A stretch of DNA of 64,000 nt from Adiantum capillus-veneris (Eukaryota; Streptophyta; Polypodiopsida; Polypodiales; Pteridaceae): positions 6,479,997 to 6,543,996 of the forward strand of contig CM043964.1 in assembly GCA_014529385.2 (NCBI GenBank). Reading direction: 5' to 3'. Below the pieces are notes generated by a model. The model had not been told where the DNA came from, made no database searches, and saw only the letters and a program-made list of their open reading frames with translations. Position numbers and translations under genes: made by a program. Below are positions 56,572 through 64,000 of the stretch, piece by piece. Positions within the stretch are counted from its first letter, which is position 1. Each line of letters begins with the position of its first letter.

Positions 56572-59500
56572 TCATGTCTCTAGCTCATCTGTTTGATCAT
56601 TATCGTCGGAGGTGGCGGCCGATGGTGTGTCCTCATCCGGAATGTCAATTGGTGGAGCCTGGTCAAATCGAAGAAAATAAGGTTTAAGTCGCCAACCATT
56701 TACCCTGGTTTTATGAAGTTTTCCATCAGCCTCCATAAGCTGGTAGCTTCCATTGGCATACTTTTTCCTGATGATGAAAGGGCCTTCCCATCGGAGCAGG
56801 AGTTTCTTATCCTTGCGCGTGTCGAAGCGATTGTCGTAGCAGAGCACCAACATTCCTTTCTTCAATTCTTTTTTCCGGAGATGCTCGTTAAAGCTAAGCC
56901 GTCTATGCTCTGCTTGTGCTGCATAATAATTTATTGCTTCTTCTCTGTCCAGCTGCAGTCTTTCCAAGTTGATGATGTGATCTCTCAAATGCATGTTGGG
57001 TTGTTGAAGTTGGGTTGCCATTACTCTGAGACTTTGTAGTTGCACTTCAATGGGCAAGATTGCTTCCTTACCAAATACTAGATGATACGGTGTGAATCCC
57101 AAGGATGTATGAAATGAAGTTCTGTAGACCCATAAAGCTGGTAGTAGATACTTATCCCAGTCTCCGGGATGATTGTTTACCTGCTTGGTAATAATTTTAG
57201 AAACCATTCCATTTACCTTTTCAACTAGGCCATTACATTGAGGGTAATATGGTGAAGAGTGTCTCCTTGTAATGCCCAGTTTCTGCATTAATTCTCCTAC
57301 CAAGTCTGCTCTGAAACCTGGCCCTCTATGAGAGATGATCTCTAAAGGTGTGCCAAACCTACAGCATATGTGCTCGTAGATAAATTTAGCTACCTCTACC
57401 GCTGTGATTCTAGTGGTGGCTGTAGCCTCTGCCCATCTAGTCATGTAGTCGACCCCCATGATAATGTAGAATTTTCCTGAGTTGGCCCTAGGTAATGGCC
57501 CAATGGCATCGATACCCCATTTTTCAAATGGGCCATATGAGAGAATAGGTGTCTGTGGTTCAGGCATAAGTGACCTAGTGCCGGCCTTTTGACACAACTT
57601 ACACGTTTTGCACCAATGATGTACATCACGGTTGAGGCTAGGCCATATGAAGCCTGCCTGCAAGATTTTCCTACTTGTTATGTATAGGGCAAAGTGACCA
57701 CCACAAACCCCGTCGTGACAGCTAGCAATTACTCCCGTGATTTCGTGAGAGAGAGGGACCTTCCTGAGTATTTGGTCCTTACCCTTACAGTACAAACCAT
57801 CATTGATGAGTCGATACCTTGTGGCCTTCCACGTCAACCATTGCTTCTGTCCCTTTGTTAAATCTGATGGGCATTCCCCTGTTTCCAAAAAATGCATGAT
57901 GTCAGGCAAGGCATCACTGCCTTGAAATAGAGGGAGCTTTAGTTTTATTGCTCCAACCACCACTTCCTGTAGTCTTTCACTTGCTAGGGCATCTGCTTCT
58001 TGGTTTTGAGCCCTTGGGATATGGTGTATTTGAACTTCTTCAAACTTACCCAACAAGGTTTTTACACCACTTAAGTGAGTCCTTAAACTAGGATTCTTGC
58101 ATGTCCATGCTCCATTTACTTGCCTTACCAGAAGTAGAGCATCCCCAAATACATTAAGGCGTTGTACACCTTGCAAGACGCACCATTGTAGACCCTTGGT
58201 TACTGCTGCATACTCAGATTCATTGTTAGAATGTGAATCTAACAATTGGCCCAACGAAAATACCTTTGTCCCTTTGTCATCAAAGACCACTATGCTTGCA
58301 GCTGCTTTGTCGGATGCTCGCTTGTAGGCTCCATCAAAGTAGAGAGAGTATGCTCCTTCTACCATTGGTGGTGATGGAGGTAATCGGACTTCTCCTTCCT
58401 TAGATTGCTTCTCCTTCCTTTCAAAGACTTGGTAGGTCATGAGTCCCCCCAAACTTGCCCTTGTCGTGCTTTCTACATGTACCGTGTAGTCAAAATCTTG
58501 CAGACGAACTAGCCATTTAGTAATTCTAGCAGACACATCCATGTCTTGTACAACATAGGGAAATATTTCATCCGTGGTTAGAATCACAAATTGCTTAGGC
58601 AGCAAATATGACCTAAACTTTGTAGTTGCAAATCTAAGAGCTAGGACTAAGTGTTCCACATGGGTGAAACCTTTCTCTCCTGTTGTCATCATTCGACTAG
58701 AGAAGTAGATTGGCCTCATGAAAGATGTCGTCGTATCCTTTTGGAGTAGCACAGCCCCTAATGAGTCATCACCAACACTTGAGGTGACATAGAATTTTTC
58801 ATCCCACTTAGGTGGTGAGATAGTTGGCAGAGTGGCTAAGATCTCCTTTACCTTGTTGTAGTGATGTTCACTTTCCTCGTCCCAAGTGAAAGTTGATCTT
58901 TGAGTGAGTTGTTGCAGTGGTAGAACAAGTTGTGATAGTAGATGTATGAATCTACTTAAGTACCTCACCTTCTGTAGAAAAGAGACCAGTTGACGTGCGG
59001 TTGTTGGTGAAGGTAGGGCTATGAGTGCGGACACCTTACTTGGGTCGGCGTTGATACCTTTTGCTGAAATTTCATGGCCTAGTAGAATGACTTTACTCTC
59101 CCCAATGTGGCATTTATCCACATTTAATTGCCCACCTAAGCTCTGCAACCTGGTCAAACCTTCAGTTACCTTTTCTAAATGTGAAATACGGGAGCTATAT
59201 ATATAAAAATCATCAATGAACACTCTTATGGATGTTCCAAAGAATGGTTGAAAAACATATGTGACATATCTTTGGAATGTGGCAGGTGCATTTGTGAGAC
59301 CAAATGGCATAACCCTGTATGCAAAACAACCCCATAGCGTGATAAAAGTGGTTTTTAGCTGATCTTCCAAGGCTATGCGTATTTGAAAGTATCCAGAATA
59401 ACCATCACAGACGGTATAGCATTCAAAACCCACTACTTCATTCAGAATTTCATCCAAGAAAGGGAGAGGAAAGTGGTCTCTCTTTGTAGCTGCATTTAGT

Positions 59501-60105
59501 GGTTTGTAGTCAACACAGACCCTCCACTTACCATTCTTTTTAGGCGTCACCACTACGGGTGACACCCATTCTGAGTTTTCTACAGGATAGATGAATCCTG
59601 CCTCCAGCAGTTTCCTTACCTCGGCCAAGAGTGCCTTTTCTTGTATGACCCCCAGTCGTCGTAGCTTTTGCACAACTGGTTTTACCCCTTCCTTCAGCTT
59701 AATATGATGTTCCACCACTGTAATGCCTGTGATTCTTTCATAGTTGTCAATGAACAGGTTAGGAAATCCCACCAACATTTGCAAAAAACTATCTTTCTCC
59801 TCAAGTGTTAATTCCGTAGACAACATACCCTTCAACCTACTTCCTCCTAGGCCAGGTGATTTGCTCTCCTCTTCATTGGGTTGCCCTTTTGGTGATGGAT
59901 CACCAGTTGCGCTTACCCTTTGTGGATCCTTCATAATGATACCCATCACATCAATGGAACTGTCACTTTCGTCGGTGGATGTGGTCTCCTCCTCAGAACT
60001 GGAAGATTCGCTAGTGGTTTCATCTACCGATGTTTCCAGATTCATTTGCTTCTGCTTGCCAATCCTCATGTCGTAGTAGATTGTCTCCCCTTTCTTACCG
60101 GTCAT
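56572..60105 (-). pseudogene. Gypsy pol: RT, two RNase H domains, integrase
   Basis: A 1177-codon open frame. RT has WVSPVVVTPKKNGKWRVCVDY and the active site RVFIDDFYIYSS (FIDD). A first, decayed RNase H follows (FTHVEHLVLALRFATTKF). A second RNase H is complete, with its acidic residues in YFDGAYK, NNESEYAAV, VFGDALLLV and NQEADALA. Integrase has the zinc region (GGHFALYI...HHWCKTCKLCQ), Asp in KWGIDAIGPLP, but His in IISHRGPGF where the second catalytic Asp belongs, and Glu in NGLVEKVNGM. The frame is preceded in phase by TAG at about 60128 after MAMKAK. No chromodomain. Confidence 0.93.
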
Positions 60106-60129
60106 GCGTAGAAGGCCAGTACCCCAGTC

Positions 60130-61050
60130 CTATTTTGCCTTCATGGCCATCAACCATGGCCTTCCCAAAATTAGTGGATAGCCCTCCCCCTTAGTAGGCA
60201 TTACAAAAACATCTACCTCTACCTCAGTGTTGAAAGCTTTGATTTTCACGGCACTTACCACACCCACACACTTTACTTTTGCGTTGTTTGCCATCTTTGC
60301 CTTGCATGGAGAAGGCCTGTCAACCTTGAGCCCTAATCGAAGCATCATAGCTTCGCTCATTACACAGATTTGTGCACCTCCATCAATGTAGGTGTTTCCA
60401 ACCCTCTTTCCTTTTATGTTTACGTCGACAATTGGAAGGATGTCATCCATGTTGCATCCTGAAATTGCTCCGGCTACCTTTGTTTTGGAGCGTCTTGTAC
60501 TTACCATTTTAGACCATTGTCGCCTTACTTTAGGTACAAGATGTAGCAGCTGTGGCCATGTAATCTTCGGTCCTTGCTCTGCCACATCCAATGTTAGATC
60601 ATAGGGCCTTGAACTTTCCCCTAGCTGGAAGTCGGTGATGCCCAATTTCCGTCGTGGCCTGGATGGCCTCTTGGTAGTTTCTCCTCTCATGCTTCTCTCA
60701 TCATCTGATTGTGTAGCCTTCTCCCTCCTAGCTCTTTTCACAGTCATGGCCTCAAGTGGTTCTAAAAAGGTTACCTTCTCCTTACCCTTCTCCCTCTCCT
60801 TTGCTCTGGGTGGATCCACTACTACGGCTTTTCCTTTCTCTTCTAGCTTTATGATGTTTACATGGCAATCAGGTGGTGGGGCTGGTGGAAGAGGTGGAAT
60901 GGATGCTTGTAGTGGTGTATGGGGTGGACGTAGAATTTGTGTTGGTGGGGTTGGTGCTCGGGGTGGGGGTGTTCTTTCTCTAGGGGGTGACAATTGGTTC
61001 CTCCTACCTCCTGTATTATAGTTTTGTCGTGGTTTGGGACAATAGTACAT
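60130..61050 (-). pseudogene. Gypsy gag 3' part and protease
   Basis: In phase with the pol frame and with the gag frame. It contains the zinc knuckle CYKCGEDGHGMYYC (around 61045-61085), a Pro-rich region and a basic region. GPKITWPQLLHLVPKVRRQW and the protease motif NTYIDGGAQICVMSEAMM (DGGA) follow, then GYPLILGRPWLMAM. Bounded by TGA (about 61099-61101) and TAG (about 60127-60129). Confidence 0.9.
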
Positions 61051-61098
61051 ACCGTGACCATCTTCTCCGCACTTGTAGCAATGATACTCCCTGTTTTG

Positions 61099-61827
61099 TC
61101 ATCGTGCTCTTCCAGGGTCTTGATCTCTTTCTTGACTCCTCCCTTGCTGTATTAAGTGGACAAACAAATTTTGCAGTTGGTCAGTAATATGGGCCAACAT
61201 ATCTTGTTGGTCATCTCTTACCCCAAGAGCTGGTGGTGGTGGTGGAATGGTGGTTGTCATAGTTGCTGGTCGACGTGATGTTGTTGTTTCTGTTGACTCG
61301 GTTTCTTTGGCTTTCATTCGCAGCTTCTTGTCCTTAAGGCGAGCAATCTCAACGGCTAACTCAAACGTAGCCGGGAATCTACCTTTCACCTTCTCCTTGA
61401 GAAGCGGCCATAATCCATGCGTGAACCGATCTTTTTTTAGGAAATCGGGTGCAGCTTCCCCCCTTGCCAGTGACTCAACCCAGCGTTCCCACAAATCCAC
61501 AAATTTGGACTCATAGGTGGCATATTCTAAAAGACCCTTTTGCTTCAAGTCTCTCAACTTGTCCCACAACTTTTCTGAAGTGGTACCTCCCCCAAAGCGC
61601 CTCTTAAAAGCGGTTTTTAAGGGTTCCCAGTCATCCTTGGTTGCTTGTGGAAGTGCATTGTACCATGATCTAGCTTCTAGCTTCATGAGATGCTTAAAGA
61701 TTCTAACCCGGGATTCATCCGTATCTTTGTTGCTCACTACACATACTACTTCAAAGTCATCTAGGAAGTCTGTTACCAAATCCTCCCCCTTCTTTCCTTT
61801 AAATGTTGGAAATGCTACACTTGCCAT
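61099..61827 (-). pseudogene. Gypsy gag
   Basis: The start at 61827 (MASVAFPTFKGKKGEDLVTDF) is preferred over the upstream in-frame ATG at 61857 because the related Gag at 12811 begins the same way. It has the retrotransposon Gag domain (SWYNALPQATKDDWEPLKTAF, YESKFVDLWERWVES, FTHGLWPLLKEKVKGRFP), then a Pro-rich stretch and a TGA before the zinc knuckle. The frame up to the TGA is intact (about 242 codons). Confidence 0.93.
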
Positions 61828-62668
61828 GATTACTGAGAGAGAGCTAGAAAGACACACTGCTTAACTTGCAAAAGTTTTTTTCTTCTTTACAAGGAGGCGT
61901 GTATACCCTCTTATACTAGGACATAGATTAAAACTTCAAACGGTACATTGCCTTGTACCAAAGGTAAGACAAATGGCTGATCTGATGTCAGAACCTCAAA
62001 AAACCGCTCCCCACCCAGCATGGTGTCAATGAAGTGCTGGTAGTGAACCTTCAAGTCCAGTATTACCTTGATTGAGCGTACACGTGTTGGTATGTGTGAT
62101 CTGTCTTGAGGTAGGTTGCACTGATTCATGTGAAGCTTAGAGGTGCTTAGTCACTGTCCAAGCTTGTGGGAGAGGGTGGAGTTCTTTCCTGAAACAAACT
62201 GAGTAGATCCCTAGTTTCTCTAGTGAGAGTGTGAGCCAATGATTCCGTTATCTGTGCTGCAGTATCAGGCGTGACTTGAAAACTGACTGTGATAATTACC
62301 TCGGTGACTTGAGTTACCCGATTCTCAAAGTAGAATAGTGTTGATTCTCTATTGTGCAGAGCTCCTTCCATTTTGTTGTTGTTGGTTGGTTGTAGGTTGC
62401 GGACATGGTTTCGACCTTCTCCTTCTTCTTCTTGGCACTTGGCCTATGTATATCCACTAGGTTTGGCGTGTTGGTTGACTCTCCCACTGCAAATCGATTA
62501 CCGTTACGCCTAGCACTCGGGCTTCGATGGAGATGCGGAGTTCGTCTAGTTGTGCTTGGAGCTCTTCTTCTTCTGTCGTCCAATTAGCAAATCCTGCTAG
62601 CCATTCATCCATTCACAATAGTTTAGGGGTTTCAGTCTTGTAAACTGAAGGGTTTCATGAAAATATCC
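61828..62668 (-). other. Gypsy leader with small upstream frames
   Basis: No domain seen. A 74-codon frame (62371-62147, MEGALHNRESTLFYFENRVTQ) and an 89-codon frame (62583-62314) precede gag. Their meaning is unknown. Confidence 0.6.
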
Positions 62669-62683
62669 TCAGTGGGGGCACCA
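62669..62683 (-). other. Gypsy primer-binding site
   Basis: Minus strand TGGTGCCCCCACTGA starts two bases after the LTR end CCCGTCA. The tRNA was not identified. Confidence 0.7.
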
Positions 62684-62685
62684 AA

Positions 62686-62895
62686 TGACGGGAGAAAAGC
62701 GAACCCCGAACCCCGACAGCCTCTAAAACACCGGGGACCGAATGGCGCGCCTCGAGCCTGTCATGGTAAAGCAAAAAGGGGGCACCACCTAGCTTCAGCG
62801 GCTAGGACGCAAACAACACACCACCATAACAAAGTTTTCATCCAAGAGAGATGGATGCTTGGGAGTAATGATGAAGAGGAAAGGGAATGAGATCA

Positions 62896-62947
<52 letters not shown>

Positions 62948-64000
62948 GGTATAGCGGCTTAGTACTTAGGCACCACAAAAGGATGGCGAATCCGCACACC
63001 CTTCACACATACATAAGCCCACTCCAAACACAAGACTAGGTGGCGATTCCGCACACCTCACATGGGCAAAACATTGCAAGAAAACATACTCACAAAACCT
63101 CAAGCTTTATTTAGAGAATAAGGCGATTTAATGGGGAGCATAGGGTAGGGGAATGAGAAGGGAGAGAGTGGTAGAGCACATGGTGGATAGGTGGGAGTTG
63201 ATGGCGAAGAATCGCACGAGGGTTATGGCCATCATCCTTCATTTAGTTTCCCTTCATCTTCCATAGCCCAAGGGTGTAGAGGTCATGCTCAAGACGAGCA
63301 TGGTGATTGCGGTGATGGTGATGGTGTGTGTGTGTGTGTGTGTGCACTAGGCACACACAGTGCATAGTGTACTCTTTGGTGATGGTGTGTGTCCTTAGTG
63401 TGATGGTGACCCCTCTTTATATAGGGGAGGAGGGGGGAGAAATTGTAGAATTTAGAAATGAAGAAATCATTATCTACATAGGCCATGTGACTGTGGGCCC
63501 CACTTGTCTGGCTGTGTGTAAATGTGCCAGAACAGCAGTCTCATGAGAGAGAGACTAAGAGAGAGAGGTGGGTTGATGAAAAAAAGTGAGAGGTGACATG
63601 GAGAATAAAGTAATTACAAGAGGGGAGAGAGGGGAGTGTGTTCAGAGGTGAATCTGTGTGCAGATGTGTGTAAAAACAAGAAAAATCAGGTAACCACTGG
63701 GTGGGGATGGGTTTGTGGGCACCTTTTTCAGTGAAACTGAGTGTGTGTGAGTGTGGGGGAGGTTATTTAGCTACAAGACAAGAGACATGGAGCCCTTTAG
63801 AGAGAGAGGGGGATATTTGGGTCATGGGATATGATAGGAGAGAGAAAGAGGGGGTGGGGTATACTATTTTGGAAGATAGGGTAAGTTGCATGTGAGTTAG
63901 GGTGCATTATTGGTGAGTTATAATGCATTATTGGTGAGAGGTGGGGTAGCTTGAGGGGAGAGAGAAAGGAGAAAGGACAAGAGGAAGAGAGAGGGGGTTG
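62686..64000 (-). repeat. 5' LTR of the Tat-like Gypsy (partial)
   Basis: Matches 54982 to about 56290 at roughly 97-98%, with (GA)n at about 62899-62941. It is cut by the end of the window. Confidence 0.93.

Larger units (their letters stand above)
54982..64000 (-). mobile_element. Tat-like Ty3/Gypsy retrotransposon, runs off the window
   Basis: Left (3') LTR 54982-56543, PPT, pol, protease and gag, leader, PBS, and a right (5') LTR from 62686 that continues past 64000. The LTR ends are TGACGGGA...CCCATCA. It lies in LINE ORF2 sequence at its left edge. Pol is a single long frame, and LTR copies are about 97-98% alike over the visible part. Confidence 0.93.

Overview
This window looks like repeat-dominated nuclear DNA from a land plant with a large genome. 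I found no intact host gene, rRNA, organellar gene or bacterial-type operon. The plant call rests on the element families. They are Ty3/Gypsy elements with two RNase H domains (plant Tat lineage), a chromodomain Ty3/Gypsy element, Ty1/Copia elements primed by initiator tRNA-Met, a CACTA (En/Spm) transposon with TNPD- and TNPA-like genes, and LINEs of two types. Long (CT)n/(GA)n tracts and the coiled-coil plus RRM ORF1 of one LINE family suggest a non-angiosperm (fern, lycophyte or similar), but I cannot fix the clade.

Layout. 1-1180: (CT)n tracts and a LINE remnant that keeps only an ORF1 C-terminus and a LINE 3' end. 1962-14868: a Tat-like Gypsy on the minus strand, split inside gag by a young 4.3 kb Copia (7880-12201, target duplication CCCCT). 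15176-16703: decayed SWIM-domain gene, probably MULE-derived. 20641-23925: 5' part of a second Copia, fused at about 23926 to a gag-protease piece of a Tat-like Gypsy. 24790-29600: mostly unassigned DNA with an unrecognised broken reading frame (26588-27490) and several diverged tandem duplications. 29600-40100: an old plant-type L1 LINE on the minus strand, split by a chromodomain Gypsy (30259-36817, target duplication CAGCC, LTRs almost identical). 40605-52190: a second LINE family on the minus strand, split inside ORF1 by a CACTA transposon (44261-51383, target duplication CAT). 52191-52976: a nearly pure purine tract. 52977-54981: another copy of that LINE. 54982 to beyond 64000: a second Tat-like Gypsy with an almost intact 1177-codon pol frame.

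The window is therefore four host/guest pairs side by side: Copia in Gypsy, chromovirus in LINE, CACTA in LINE, and probably Gypsy in LINE. In the first three, both element ends and the target duplication can be read directly, which gives a relative order of insertion. All proteins are element proteins (Gag, protease, reverse transcriptase, RNase H, integrase, LINE endonuclease/RT, CACTA transposase), and every element carries at least one disabling change.

The most interesting signals are non-coding. A 6-bp hairpin at the 3' end of one LINE lineage is kept in four copies, one with a G-U-type change. An untranslated leader segment is shared by a Copia and a Gypsy element. Five telobox motifs lie in each chromovirus LTR. 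A small inversion separates the two LTRs of one Gypsy. One Tat-like Gypsy has gag, protease and pol in a single frame separated only by TGA and TAG.
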